A stretch of DNA of 64,000 bases from Chrysomallon squamiferum (GCA_012295275.1 CM022671.1:18432956-18496955), one strand, 5' to 3'; counted from the stretch's first letter, positions 12,342-24,840 are shown. The notes: generated by a model not told the origin, from the sequence alone. Numbers and translations are program-made.

Positions 12342-12368
12342 TAAGACAACAAAAAAAAAAAAAAAAAA
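12342..12368. repeat. Poly(A) run
   Basis: A-run of about 20 following ttaagacaac. Confidence 0.8.
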
Positions 12369-12570
12369 GAGATAAGAAAAACAACAACATTAGCTAGGAT
12401 ATTTTCATATTTTCTATCTAATAAACTATTGATTTGAATCTGTGGGTGTGTAATATGAATGGTATAATATAATATATAGGTCATAGGAATCAATATGGCA
12501 GTCTAAAGATGATGAATTTCTTCTTCTTGTTTAAATGCCATGATTTCTTCTTTTTTCTTCTTTTTTTTTT

Positions 12571-12576
12571 TTTATT

Positions 12577-12607
<31 letters not shown>

Positions 12608-12610
12608 TTG
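12571..12610. repeat. (ATTT)n microsatellite
   Basis: Regular (TTTA)n tract. Confidence 0.9.
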
Positions 12611-12712
12611 TTAATTAGCTTCTGAAACTTTAATTGGATAGTGAATGATACCCTTTAAAGCTATATTATGAATTATTCTGTCATAAGTTTATGGTACTGG
12701 ATGTAATTTTAG

Positions 12713-12723
12713 TTTTATTAATA

Positions 12724-12754
<31 letters not shown>

Positions 12755-12782
12755 TGTGTGTGTGTGTGTGTGTATATATACA

Positions 12783-12840
<58 letters not shown>
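12713..12840. repeat. Compound (ATT)n-(TG)n-(AT)n microsatellite
   Basis: (ATT)n to about 12751, (TG)n to about 12772, then a perfect (AT)n stretch of about 50 nt at 12788-12837. Confidence 0.95.
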
Positions 12841-12894
12841 TTTGTATGTGTGTTTATTTAAATATATCCTTTTATTAACTACATTTCATTTTAT

Positions 12895-13027
12895 TGGTGT
12901 TCCAACATTCCTTAATTTTCTTTGAGCAGTATATTCTGTGTGATGACATTCTTGTTACACTGGTGTCCCACATTCCTTAACTTGGTTTAAGCAGTATATT
13001 CTATAGGATGATATTCTTGTTAGCAGC
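12895..13027. repeat. 66-bp tandem duplication
   Basis: tggtgt begins at 12895 and 12961. Both copies share cacattccttaa-like and gcagtatattct elements and end in attcttgtta. Identity is roughly 80 percent by eye. Confidence 0.7.
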
Positions 13028-13049
13028 ATATAATTACAATTTCCTAGTG

Positions 13050-13076
13050 TAAAAAAAAAAAAAAAAAAAAAAAAAA
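13050..13076. repeat. Poly(A) run, 27 nt
   Basis: Uninterrupted A. Confidence 0.9.
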
Positions 13077-13139
13077 GCCAATTAAAAGGCATTTATTATG
13101 TGACCACTGTTTGTTTCATAACTTGTTTGTAAATCCAAT

Positions 13140-13375
13140 ATGGAAGATGGAATGTATTGTTGTCTATATTGTTGGATACAGTCACACTAATGATGTACTG
13201 CTGCATATATTAATATCGAATACAGTCATAGTAAAGATCTGCTACTGTTGATTCTAATATCTCATAATCATACTGAAGGTATGCTATTATTGTATCATCT
13301 GATACAGCCAAAGTAAAGATGTACTAATGCTGAACATATCTAATATAGTCATCTGTTACTGGAATTTTCACTTGC
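13140..13375. repeat. Degenerate about 60-bp repeat ('atacagtcayagtaaagatgt')
   Basis: gatacagtcacactaatgat (13177), gaatacagtcatagtaaaga (13218), tgatacagccaaagtaaaga (13299), and partial relatives between. Spacing is 40-80 bp. Confidence 0.5.
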
Positions 13376-13539
13376 CTGTAATATACCATGGATTTTCCAA
13401 CAACTGTCAAAATTATCAGATATGGTCATTCACACACACACACACACACACGTATCCACACACATATTATTAAATACAACTGCGACAACAAAGTTTGGTT
13501 TGGTTAGGTTTGGCACTGCATACAGGAGCAGATATGAAG

Positions 13540-13990
13540 GAATGTAATATTAGCAAGAAGATAAAGTTTCATTAAAGGGTGGGTTCCAATCTGTCTGACA
13601 ACTGAGTAAATAGAGGGGCTGGGAATGCTTGTTTGGAAGATGCTTTCAAAAATCAGTCTGTGCAGTGGATCCGGTTTCCCTCTAACAGTCGCAGGATGTT
13701 CTCTGTTTCACACAAAAAAGCCTAAGTTACAAAACATCTGCTCTGTGACCTTAGGGAGTGATTGAAAACAGGAAAAACATCACCACTGGAGAGGGTATCT
13801 CAAGATCCAGATCTGCTTTGTGTTTTTTTGGTGTGTGTGTGTTTCTTTTCCTCCTCTTAATAATGCCCTCCCTGACGATTTTAAAGCTTTTTAATTGCTA
13901 CTCATTAACCTAGATTTAAATCCCATTGAGACTGGTATTATCTGTTTTAGATGATAGAATCATGACAAAGTGTTCTGCTTAATAACCTGT
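13540..13990. other. Non-repetitive island, candidate conserved noncoding element
   Basis: About 450 bp with GC well above the intron average, no tandem structure and no usable ORF. Sites such as gtggatccggtttccctc, aactgagtaaata and acctagatttaaatcc are seen, but no pattern that names it. Confidence 0.25.
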
Positions 13991-14132
13991 GATTTTACTT
14001 TTAACATCTGTATTGTAGCTTATGTATGGCGTTAAATGTAACTACACGTTTTCATCACCCAGTTTCTTCTGTTGCTTGCTTGGTTTTGTTTTTGATTTTT
14101 TAAGTCAACTTATTCTTACAAAGATTCTGTGG

Positions 14133-14174
<42 letters not shown>
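14133..14174. repeat. (TTA)n microsatellite
   Basis: Uninterrupted (ATT)14. Confidence 0.95.
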
Positions 14175-14980
14175 GATATTAAGTAGGCTGATAGGTATCT
14201 TTTGCTGTTTTTTTTTTTTTTTTTTTTGTTGTATTTTTTCACCTGATTTTTTTAACTTTGTATTTTTGCTCATTTTTCTTTATTTATTTATTAAAATTGT
14301 GATAATAAATTTTTAAAATAATAATGACCACTGTAAAATACATGCCCTTTAAAATTATGACAGTAAAAAATTAAATTAAAACATCATATAATTTACAAAC
14401 ATGAACATCAAATTACATTTTTTCTCTCTTCAAAAACATAATGGTAATAAAAAGTTACCATATTATTATCAAAATGTAGTTTATGTCTGTAGCACAAAGC
14501 TGTTTGTTCATAAAAGAAATAACTTACAGAAAATGAATCACAAATTACTTTTTATATCTCTTAGAAAATATGGTAATTTAAAAAAAGAACTATACTACAT
14601 GCATTGTAAAAATACTAATTTTTATGGTTTAATGCATATTAAAGTCAGTCATGCATGAAATAGATAAGAGTAAAACCAGAAAAGAAGAACAAATAGCTTT
14701 TTTCACATAAAGAAGTGTTATAACAAAAAATATAATAATAAAATAATAATAATACTGTTATAAAAACATATTTATGATCTAAAACACATTACAGCCAATG
14801 GTAATATATAACTCATATTACAAAACTGTAAAAAAAAAAAAATTACAGATGTTTTACCCTAAAAACACTCCATAAAAAAATTGTATAATTAAAAAAAAAA
14901 AGAAAAAAATGGCCAAGACTATTACAATAAGTTGTTTATGATGGAAAGCCAATGGTGACAACATATCAGCAATAAACAGT

Positions 14981-15011
<31 letters not shown>

Positions 15012-15054
15012 AAGAGAAAGAGAGAGAGAGAGAGAAAGAGAAAGAGAGAGGGAG
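14981..15054. repeat. (AG)n polypurine tract
   Basis: 74 nt purine-only, mostly (AG)n with aaag interruptions. It is complementary to the (TC)n tracts at 42627-42703 and 52122-52197 in the same intron. Confidence 0.95.
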
Positions 15055-15069
15055 ACACACATACACACA

Positions 15070-15400
15070 CTAGACTGTGGTTTTTTTTTCAACAAAGAAC
15101 CAGACTTTGATCTATGGCTCATCGTTTCTCCAAAGACATTATGAATAGTTTGGCTGGTTGCTAATGGCCATAATAAAACCATGTACAGATGTGAAGAAAC
15201 ATTCACACAGCCTCTCTCAGCCCACAGAGCTTGTTAGCAATTCTTCAGTCTGCATGCCTGGCATGGCTAGTTCCAAGAAATTAACATCAGGATGCCGGCT
15301 TATTAAAACCAATGGCTCTTCTGTCAGATGTGTGGGTTATTGCCACAATTCATGAACTGTAAAGATATGGGAAATATCCACTTATTATTGCTAGCTAAAG
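15070..15400. other. Non-repetitive island between (AG)n and the 36-bp array
   Basis: Higher GC, no tandem structure, contains gcatgcctggcatggctag and taatggccataataaaac. Short ORF 15158-15355 has no recognised similarity. Possible conserved element. Confidence 0.22.
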
Positions 15401-15479
15401 AGCTCGGAGGTGCGACGTGCAAGTTGGCCCTGTTACAGGTGTGATGTGCAGGTATTTTTCTGCTGCTCTTCAACAGGTG

Positions 15480-16025
15480 TCTCGTATTTTACAATACCTG
15501 TCTTATAACTGCTCGTAATACCTCGCGTTTTGCAGTACCTGACGTGTTATTACTCACAGCAAATCATGTTTTGCAGTACATTATTGTTACTCAAATGTCT
15601 CATATTTTTCAGCACAAAACATGTTATTTTGCAGTCATCTACTCCATATTACAGTGTCTCATATTTTGCATCACTGTCTCCATATTACAGTGTCTCATAT
15701 TTTGCATCACTGTCTCCATATTACAGTGTCTCATATTTTGCATCACTGTCTCCATATTACAGTGTCTCATATTTTGCATCACTGCCTCCATATTACATGT
15801 GGTGTTTCATATTTTGCAATATCTGTCTCAATGTTACTCACAAGCTCATATTTTGAAATACCTGTCTTATTGTTACTCGCAGTATCTCTATTATGCAATA
15901 GCTTTCTCCATATTACTCAGTGTATATATTTTGTAAAAACTATCTCCAAATTCTTTATTCAGTGTCTCATATTTTGCAATCACTGTCTGATTGATATTAC
16001 TCACAGTGTTTCATATTACTGTAAC
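15480..16025. repeat. 36-bp minisatellite ('atattttgcatcactgtctc' plus 'catattacagtgtctc')
   Basis: Identical 36-bp units start at 15661, 15697 and 15733, with a near copy at 15769. Diverged relatives (ttttgcaatatctgtctca..ttactcacag) extend on both sides to about 15480 and 16025. As 36 is a multiple of 3, all three + frames give 12-residue repeated peptides (for example SPYYSVSYFASL). These ORFs are a by-product and not evidence of a gene. Confidence 0.92.
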
Positions 16026-17350
16026 TAATCATGCTTTCTTCTTTTTTTTTCTTTTTTTTAATTTGTTCTTTTACGGTTTTTTAAACCTTAGATCTATGTT
16101 TTCACACTGTAGTTCTATAAATTTTCAAATCATTGGTCTGGTTTAGTCCTGTTAACAATTCAATGGCTATTTTTTGCATAAAGAGGTTAAGTTTCCATGT
16201 TTTAAATATGTTGTTTGCTTTTATTTGTCTGCTGTAGTGATTTATTTATTTCATTTTTATTTTGACAGTTAATTTTTCTTTGATTTACAATTACATTGTC
16301 TGATTCAAACTCAACTGTCTCTGGTTTCTTAACGGTATAACTTAATACTGTTGTTTTGTTGGAATTTTTCTTTTCTTTTTTCTTTTTTGTTTTTTCTTTC
16401 TTAAGAGATAGCTTATTTGACAGTTGTACTTCTTTTTCATTTAAAACAGTACTGCTATAATTATTTATTTATGTATTGTTATTTATTTGTATTGACATTA
16501 TTATTATTGTCACTACCGCTAATGCTGTTACAAACATTAAACCATTTAGCCAAGTTTATTTATGAGCTGGTGTTTTGTTAAACAAACATATATATATATA
16601 CAAACTACCTTAAATAGTTGTTTATATATTGTCATTTATTAGTTTTATTATTGTCATCATCACTGTTATAAATCAACTTTTACAGCATCTGCAACCACAA
16701 CAGCATTAACAATCTTAACTATTTTTGTCATCATTTATCATCATTGCTTAATATCGGTGTTTTTGCTTTACATTTTATTTCTTCATGTTTTGTTTTATGT
16801 TTTAAAAAAAGTCAAATCAATATGCATTGTCTGTCACCTCGTCCTTGTGTGTCCCTGAGATAACACCCTGTTCAATTAACTGATCTGATTTCACTGCTCC
16901 CTGGTGTTCATTCTGATTGTTTAACTTCTGAAAAAACAGTTTATACTGTGCAGTGGTGTGTGCAGTGTCACACAGAAATTAGAGTATATATAAAAAATAT
17001 GCCACATCGTGAGATCCGTCCTCTTTCGTATACTGGTTGACCTTTTTTCCCATTCCAAACTGTGGCTCATGACTTGTTTGTTAAATGTGGTGGTATGAAG
17101 ACTGGTGTCTGTGGACCAGTTGTCTTGTTTGATGTACTGTGAATGTATTATGAATGTTTCAAAACTGGAATGGGTGATTTTTCACTATGCAAACTTATAT
17201 TTAAATTAATTTAAACAGGTGATATTTCTGTTTATATTGATATTTATCATAAATATAGCTATTTTAGAAGTCTGTATAATATTGAAATACACATACACAC
17301 TGACATACACACATAAACAGTTACTTTCATAGCTTGCAAAGAAATCTACA

Positions 17351-17351
<1 letters not shown>

Positions 17352-17388
<37 letters not shown>
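17352..17388. repeat. Poly(A) run, 37 nt
   Basis: The longest uninterrupted A run in the window. No retroposed element with target-site duplications could be defined on its 5' side. Confidence 0.95.
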
Positions 17389-17390
<2 letters not shown>

Positions 17391-17394
17391 CAAA

Positions 17395-17790
17395 GCCTCT
17401 GCCCAGGAAAGGCATGCATGATTAATTCTGAGATGGAATCGTGTTACGACTGATCCACACAACAGACCACTGACCTACCTTGATGAGATGAAAGTGATAA
17501 AGTTGTATTTCACCTGCAATTATCGTCAGCTCCTCAAAAAAGGCATTAAGTACTTCCATTTCCGGGAAGGCTATTCAGAGGTCTGTGTGTGCAGTCATCC
17601 ATGCTTCAGTTATCATGTTCATAAACATTTTCAGACCGATATCTCTGATGAAATTAATCTCTTCTATTGAGCTGAAATTTGTTCCAAGCCTTGACAGGAT
17701 TAGGACTATCGTCAGTGGATCTAAAATAAATGTTTTTGCAGAGTTGTAATTGTCTTGTTTTTCTTGAGTCAAAATGAAATCTAATCTGCA
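17395..17790. other. Non-repetitive island, candidate conserved noncoding element
   Basis: About 400 bp with moderate GC directly after the A37 run, including gcatgcatgattaattctg (POU/homeodomain-like) and tgatgaaattaatctc. 17488-17670 is open on + but lacks similarity and splice context in phase. Regulatory role inferred only. Confidence 0.27.
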
Positions 17791-17999
17791 AAATGTTATT
17801 TCATTTAAATAAGAACATATATCATGTTAATTTAAAATCCATTAACTTAATTCACTTTTTTTTTCTTTTTTTTTTTTTAATTCATTTCTTCAGTTGTCTA
17901 TAGTTAATGAAGACATGTTAGATGAGGTTGGATTCAATTAACATGAAGAACAAAATGAACTCAGTCGGTATATGATTGTACATAACATGTGAAAGTTAC

Positions 18000-18280
18000 A
18001 TTAACACAAACACTGTCTCACACAAACATAAATATCCATATATTACATGCCCACAGACATAAAAATACTTGTACATTCTTTCAGACATGAAGATACACAT
18101 ATGCAAACATACATAAACACACACACACACACATGCACGCACATATACAAAAGATACTGATGTATCTTCAACAACAGACATATAACCAACATATAAATAC
18201 ACAAACAGACAAGACAGGTATACACAAACACCAATCATACAACACAACCACACACAGACAAACACATAAACAAACTAATA
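18000..18280. repeat. (ACAT/CACA)-rich degenerate microsatellite
   Basis: acacaaac/acatac motifs throughout, with a pure (AC)n core at about 18117-18132. Minus-strand Cys/Val/Tyr-rich ORFs are artefacts. Confidence 0.7.
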
Positions 18281-18339
18281 ACCACCCATCAACTGCTGAA
18301 ACATAAACACATGCCAGACATGCAGACAGACAAACAATT

Positions 18340-18540
18340 ACCTGTTATGTAACTGACAGGTAGTTAATGGAGAGCCAAGGCCATTAAAGGCATCATTAAC
18401 CTATTAACACGTTTAATCTGCACTATCTGTAATACACAGCAGCCATTGTCTCACAGTGATTTAAATCTCTTCCATTTTTGCACCGGCGATTTATTTATTT
18501 TCACATTCAAACCGGTGCTCCAGTACTTGTGTTACAAAAG
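18340..18540. other. Non-repetitive island with Hox-like ATTA clusters
   Basis: aaggccattaaaggcatcattaacctattaac is followed by a high-complexity stretch reaching caccggcg. Candidate conserved element, untested. Confidence 0.22.
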
Positions 18541-18778
18541 ACTAAGTCATTTTATTTCCAAGAAGAAAATTATTTAAAATAATAATAATAATAATAATAT
18601 TCATCATCATCATCATCATTTGTCATCAACATAATAATCTCATTTAAAGGATAGCTTATTTTATCTTTGTTATTTGAGTTTCAGCTGGAAAAATACACAT
18701 AAATAATAAATAAAATTAAAATCTTGAAAACTTAATTAAAATGTCAGTTGAATCTTTACAACTGGTGAGGTAATACAC

Positions 18779-18804
18779 AAAAAAAAAAAAAAAAAAAAAA
18801 AAAA
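18779..18804. repeat. Poly(A) run, about 26 nt
   Basis: Uninterrupted A. Followed to about 19030 by (AAAT)n-type low complexity. Confidence 0.9.
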
Positions 18805-19489
18805 GACTGATTAAGTGAACTGAAGAAATCTAAAAAAACTGCTTTGTGGTGAAAAAAGAAAAAAAATGTATAATTTAAAAAAGTAAATAAATAAACAAAT
18901 TATTAACAGTAATAAAAAATAAGTAAGAGCAAATAAATAAACAAATAATTAACAATAATAAATAAATAACAACTGTAAAGAAATAAAAGTAGATAAACAA
19001 ATAAATAAATAAATAAACATATAAATAAGTATACCAAACAAAAATTTTAAATTTTAAATTAGGCTAATAACAGTAAAAGTATTCAAAAAGGAGAAAAAAA
19101 GACCAATGTATATATGTATAGATAGATAGATAAATATATATATATAAAAATATATGGTATAGACTAAAATTTTATTTAACTCCAAAACTCACTGTTTAAT
19201 TTCATTCTCAGAAAGACAGATGTATTTGACTGTTGATCAGTGTTTGCAAATACAAGTCTTATTCACATCAAAAACTGGTGTGTGTCAGAGCAGAATCGAT
19301 GAAGATTTAACTTATTCCAGCCACACTCTAATCAAACCAAGCTGAATGCTTCTGATAAGCAATGGTTGAATTTAGATTTGTCTTTTCATTAAGCTTAACA
19401 CTGAAGTTTTCAGACTGTCATATCTTTGTCAGATTTTGCGTTTTCGCTTCTGGATCAAGAATGAAATATCTGTCATAATAATCTAAAGG

Positions 19490-19900
19490 ATTTTTATTAA
19501 AAACAAAGATCAATCTAGTTATATAATTGTAAAGGGTATTTGATTTGAAAAAAAAAAAAAAAATCATGTTATAAAGATTGTAAAGAGTATAGATTTTAAA
19601 AAACAAACTTTGACATAAAGTTTTAACTAGTATTGATTTGAAAAAAAAAATAATATAGATTTCAAAAATGAAATCTTGATATAAAGTTGTAACTAGAAAT
19701 GGTTTGAAAAAGTGGAAAACTTTTAAATTCTAAAGAACCTTTGTTTGATAAAAAAAATGAAATTTGTTCTAAAATGGTACAGTGCACTGGTTTGAAATCT
19801 GTTTTGTAAAGAAAATGGGTTTGTATTTAAATGTTTTTTTTAAAAATGAACCAAAATTTAATAAGACGTTCTAAAGAGCACTTGTTATAATTCTAAAGAA
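19490..19900. repeat. Degenerate about 60-bp repeat ('tgatttgaaaa..tataaagttgtaactag')
   Basis: gatttgaaaa recurs at about 19541 and 19635, ggtttgaaa at about 19700 and 19788. ataaag-ttgtaa/ttttaa-ctag elements occur near 19572, 19615 and 19681. Copies are spaced by 45-95 bp and diverged. Confidence 0.45.
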
Positions 19901-20159
19901 TTTTTCTTTAGCCATCTTTCCCTTTTCTTTCCTTAATAAAATAAAATTGTTGATAATAAAGAGCACTCTAGTTTTTGCTTTCACAAAGGTTTCTTGTGAA
20001 ATTATATTTTTTGAAAGTATAATTACATCTTCTTCAAAAAAGCGAAACAAAAAACCGAAACTCTTTAAGAGTTGTTAATATAATCTTTGTCAAGTACTTT
20101 GTTGTTATTGTCATTGAAATATTGATTCTGATGTTGACTCGGGATAACACTGAAATTGG

Positions 20160-20870
20160 TTTTTGGTATTTTCTCTCAATGGTCCTCCTCATGCTGTGGA
20201 CTGTTTGGATTGTTCTTCGGCATGAAAGGGAATTTAGTTTTCTATTAATGTCATATCAAATCACAGGCTGCAAACAGAAGCCTTGATCCGACACTAAAAT
20301 CAAAATAAAAAATCCTAATGGTCTTCCTCAATGAGTGTTTTTATTGAATCACACTTAATTCGTCAAAAGGTTTTTCCTTCATTTTTTTTTTTTTGGTTTT
20401 TCGGTTTTTGTTTCATCACTCTTTTAATCATGTTTTCTTCTCTTCTTTTCTTTGTTTCTTTCGTTCTTTTCCTTCACTGTTTCCCTCTTACTCTTCTAAA
20501 GAATCTTAAATTGATGACGCCACATCAGGTCAACAGTTATTGCCTGATTGGCAAACGTGACTGACACAAGCGTGGGCTGCTTTGGCTGCTGCCTCTTTGG
20601 CTGAACTGCAGAATGCCATTGCTGCCATCTTGGAGAAAAACGAAGATCAATACACTGGAAGTAGCTGGCGATGACCTCAATCCTGTCTCACAGTGCTTCC
20701 AGTGATTGTGAATATTTACGTCATTATAGCCACTGATTGCAAGGTCTTATCCCCGAAGGCTATCTTCATGTATTGGCACTGACGAGGAAGCCGATGTAGC
20801 GGAATGCTTTTTTATTATTACCGTGAAATGCTTTCATTAAATGTTGGACGTACGTCTGCTTATGCTGAAT
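20160..20870. other. Long less AT-rich island without a gene
   Basis: The highest-GC part of this neighbourhood is 20500-20800 (for example gtgggctgctttggctgctg, ccgaaggctatcttcatgta). ORFs are short and interrupted on both strands, so it is not a plausible exon. Candidate conserved noncoding element or a degraded transposon. Confidence 0.25.
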
Positions 20871-21860
20871 CTGGTATTTTTGGCTATCATTAATACTTGT
20901 ATGTAATCATTATGGATGTGATATATGTCATGACAATTTGGATGTGATACATCACTTTATATATCACTGGCAGTTGTGTTATTTAAATATTAAGGTGTAT
21001 GTTTGTCATCACATATTATTGAACAGAGAGTTGTTTGATGCTGGGTATTACTTTATCTTGCGTGTAGTGTATATTTAGTACTCCCACTTGTCATGTTAGT
21101 TTAAGTGATTATATTGTTTCTGATGTGGAATCTCATGTTATTTTCACATGGGGTATTATGTCATAATATTATATATTGAAATCATAGTTCACCAGTTTTA
21201 CTTGTAATTATTGATAACTTTGTCAAATCTTTGTTTTCATAACAGAATAACTTTAAATCTTGTTCACTGTCTCACACTGTACATTTTCAGGGATTTCTTC
21301 TTTTCACTTTTTACTGAACTATTCAACATTTATTTTCCTATCTTATCCTTGTCCTTTTTTCTTTTTTCTTTTTTTATCCCCCTCAGTTTTAACAAACACT
21401 ACTGAAGAACAATCTAGTAGTAGACACCATATCTGGCCAAGTCTTGTTTAAACAGATCCAAACAGGACTGGTGTAGCATTATTGCCAGTGGAAGCCGTTT
21501 TACTTGGTCTGTCAGAAAGTGATTACTTGGTATGCTGTGTTAATTGTTGCTTTGTTAACAGATTCAGAATCCTGTGTATATACAGATGGTGTAAGTTTGC
21601 ATGAGTGTCGTTTCCTGTTTGCAAGACCTACTACTGGGGGGAAGGAGGGTTTCCAGTTTGCTGGTGGGTCATGTGGTTCAGACCGTTTCACATGTTTAAC
21701 TTAGTGCCAGATTCTTCCCACCGGTTTCCAGGTCTTCCAGCTAGTGATAACAAATTAGTCTTCCAGGATTTTTTATTCAAAAAAAAAAAAAAAAAAAGAA
21801 TTTATGTTTAGGATTAATTTTTCTTTCTTTTTTTTTTTCTTTTTTTCTTTGTATCTTTGA

Positions 21861-21861
21861 A

Positions 21862-21907
<46 letters not shown>

Positions 21908-21935
21908 TTTACTTATTTATTTATTTATTTATTTA
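21861..21935. repeat. (ATT)n-(TTTA)n microsatellite
   Basis: Clean (ATT)n of about 46 nt followed by (TTTA)n. Confidence 0.95.
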
Positions 21936-22639
21936 GTTAGAATTTCATTTTGTGATTCCTTTTTTCATTTTGGTTACAGTTAATTTTCTTTTTTTCTTTC
22001 CTATTGGTTACAATTAGTTTTGCTTGTTTTTTTCTGTTTGTTTTTTCATTTTTTCAGTTAGAATTCATTATTCTCGATTGTTTTGGTAGTTTTCCTGTTT
22101 GTTGTTTTTCAATCTGGATTACATCAGGTGATGAGTTGGCAGTTGTTTTTACTGGTACAGACTTTATTTAGGAGGAACTCAGTGACAGTTAGGAACTGAG
22201 TTTGAATAAACAAATAATTTTCCTTTTAACATAGTGCATGTATACGTTAGTTACTTATATACGTTCAGATGTAGTCATAAATAAATAATATGTATTTACA
22301 TTATTTTTTTCACATAGACAAACATACACAAATTCACAGACATATTTATTATTGTGTATATATATGTAATATAAACATCATTCACCACATACATACACAT
22401 ACAAATAAACAAACATGCACACATAATTTGTGAACAAAATCTGTAATTGCATGTACATACACTCATATACATGTGCATATACACAAATGCACTTGCAAGG
22501 AAACACACAAACACAATTTATTAAACCATAAATGCATTATTTCTTCTAAAACCGACCAAAACCAAACAAAATAATAATTTTTAACACACTGAAGTATCTT
22601 TCTCCATTATCTTACAAACTCAATACTCAACAAGTGAAA

Positions 22640-22995
22640 TGTTTATGCGTGTGAACTCAGTGAGCACTGTCACTACTACGACCATTTTTACTCACACTCA
22701 CACTTTTGCTCATTCTTCCCCATCACCCCCAAGTCATTCGCCTTTTTCCCCATTGTTGTCAAACCGTCATAACGCTCAAGTTTTAATTCACCGCGATGTA
22801 TTCCTAGTTTGTCGTGGTATTTTTAGATCGGAATGTTACCCATGGGTATTTCTGTGGTTAATCAATAATAGCAAAGATTGTTCACATCGCTCTTTGCCAC
22901 GGTATCGACAGAGCGCAAAGCCTGCCTGCAGTACAGTGGCGTTGTTTTCGTTGTCATACTTGATCAAGCATTTAATAAAAACCTTAAAAGACACA
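22640..22995. promoter_or_regulatory. GC-richer island, candidate regulatory element
   Basis: Open for 119 codons on + from 22639, but the first third is a (CAC/ACT)-type low-complexity stretch and the rest has no similarity I recognise. 22780-22960 is the most complex part: caccgcgatg, gatcggaatgttacccatgg, gttaatcaataatagcaaag and a SOX-like gattgttc at about 22876. I read it as a noncoding element. An unrecognised exon cannot be excluded. Confidence 0.25.
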
Positions 22996-23849
22996 TAGTA
23001 CTGTTAGTTCAGAATCAAATGGAGAATTATTGAGTGATGTTTAGACAATAGAACCATTTGTGTTGGTTTTTTTTTTTTTTTTTTGGAACACTTAGGAGAA
23101 AATCCAGTTATCATTCTCAAGCACTTTGGACAAAATACGATTATTTTTCCATAACATTTAGAAGAAAATGTAATTATCTTCATGTTTTTTTATGTATTAT
23201 TACTACTGATACAAATTTTTAACTGAGCTATGATTATGATAATTTAGACTAGCATTTGTACTATAAAAAAAGCATATCACTGTAATTTTAATGGCTTGTA
23301 AATTGTATGTAGTGAAAAAAGACAAAAAAAAAAACAACCAGCTGGTATATTTTTAACGATTTTAATGTGATATATTTAACGTATGTTATGACCAATTAAT
23401 AATAAACAGTATTTTTCATTTTCAAAGTTCACTGTGAAGTACACTTGATTTAATGGAGTGCAGAAGAACTTTGAAACATGAAACGTCTTTGCTACAGGAA
23501 TGTAAATGATTTATTAAAAACAGCACCTCCATAAAAATATAATTTAATCTTATTACGGCATTCTGTTTCAATGTTATTCTTTCAGAAAAATATTAAATTG
23601 AATAATATCTTATTTTTAGTGGGTCTGTACAAAAGCACATGCTGTATTAAAATTTAATATGTAGATTAAATTACTGATGTCAGCATTAGTGTGTTAGTAA
23701 TAAGAATTTAAATGTCCGAAGAACTAAATCAAATGGACATTTATGATAAATTTGTTGTAAGAATCTTTACAAAATACTTAACATCAATGAACTTGATCAT
23801 ATAATTACACTTAATACCTCATTTCGTCTTACAAATAAATAAATAAATT

Positions 23850-23885
23850 AATAATAATAATAATGATGATGATGATGATAAAAAT
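23850..23885. repeat. (AAT)n-(GAT)n microsatellite
   Basis: ataataataataatgatgatgatgatgat-like tract. Confidence 0.85.
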
Positions 23886-23949
23886 CTTGCAGACATCTTT
23901 AAATAAAAGGCAAGAATTATTATTATTTTTTTTTAAACCAGAATATTTA

Positions 23950-24840
23950 AAAAGAACAATAAACAAGATTGTATCGTGTCTTGCCAAGCTGCCAGTTAGT
24001 AAAATTATCAGTGGATAATAACATGGCTGCCACCAAGGTAAGAAGACTTGTACAGAATGATTTCCCACTTACAGGATTTAGTCCACAATCAAGAGTGTAC
24101 TCCAAGGGCATAAGTCCTTAATCGAAGGCAGCAAGAGACATAACTCAATACTGGCTCATTTGCTGGCAGGCAATGCATTGGAAATGAGTTGCGTTTTGAG
24201 AGCATGGCCTCAAAGCTTTTCCAATCACTAGAGTTTGTGTGGATGAGTGTCCGTTCCCATCTTTATCTGTGAAAAGCAGACGTCTGCTGATGTGTACATT
24301 GTTGCCATCTTCATCTTGCCTTACAACCAGTGGCATCCAGTTTCCACTTGAAAACAATGGCAAAACTGCAGCCAATCTTGCCAATCAACGTAATTGCATC
24401 CCACACAGATAATATCATTGTCCTGTCTTTCAAAATCGGCCAAGAAGCTAGTGTGTGTGTATGTGTGTGTGTGTGTGGATCAGATGGGGGGGTTGGTAGG
24501 GAAATCTTCACTATTGAATATCCAGCCCTCTCTAACTGAATCTAGTTAGTAGCCGTTTCCATGGTGATGGGTGATAGGTGACCAGACACCGTGTACAAAC
24601 TTGATTTTCTTCATCCACTGATAATCAGTTCCAATTTGGTCTTCGTGGTGAAATAAAAGATGGGGGACGCTGCGTTTCATTTCCTGTCAGTGGTCAGGCA
24701 ACTCGCTGTTTTGGTACAGCAACGATGTTTTCTCACAATGCGCGCATTGCCATACGTGTCCTGCATGGGTGTCCTCTCTCATTCCCCCCCTGCCTCCTAC
24801 TCTTTCTTATTGATTCATTAAATTGCTATTGAAGCTTTTC
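23950..24840. other. Long less AT-rich island
   Basis: About 900 bp, mostly non-repetitive apart from (TG)n at 24452-24478. The minus-strand frame 24145-24384 is open for 79 codons with a mixed composition (MARLAAVLPLFSSGNWMPLV at its start) and no low complexity. That is unusual for this intron, but no family is recognised and there is no evidence of splicing. A conserved element or a remnant of an antisense gene or transposon are the alternatives. Confidence 0.27.

Noticed and set aside
14854-15206. Minus-strand Ser/Leu-rich ORFs
   Set aside because: Translations of the (AG)n tract.
15530-16028. Three overlapping long ORFs with 12-residue repeated peptides
   Set aside because: They arise because the 36-bp tandem repeat is a multiple of 3 and lacks stops. 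All frames are equally open, which is not a coding signature.
18000-18280. Regularly spaced short repeats considered as a CRISPR-like array
   Set aside because: Simple (ACAT)n/(CA)n microsatellite in an animal intron with no distinct spacers. The same applies to the other minisatellites.
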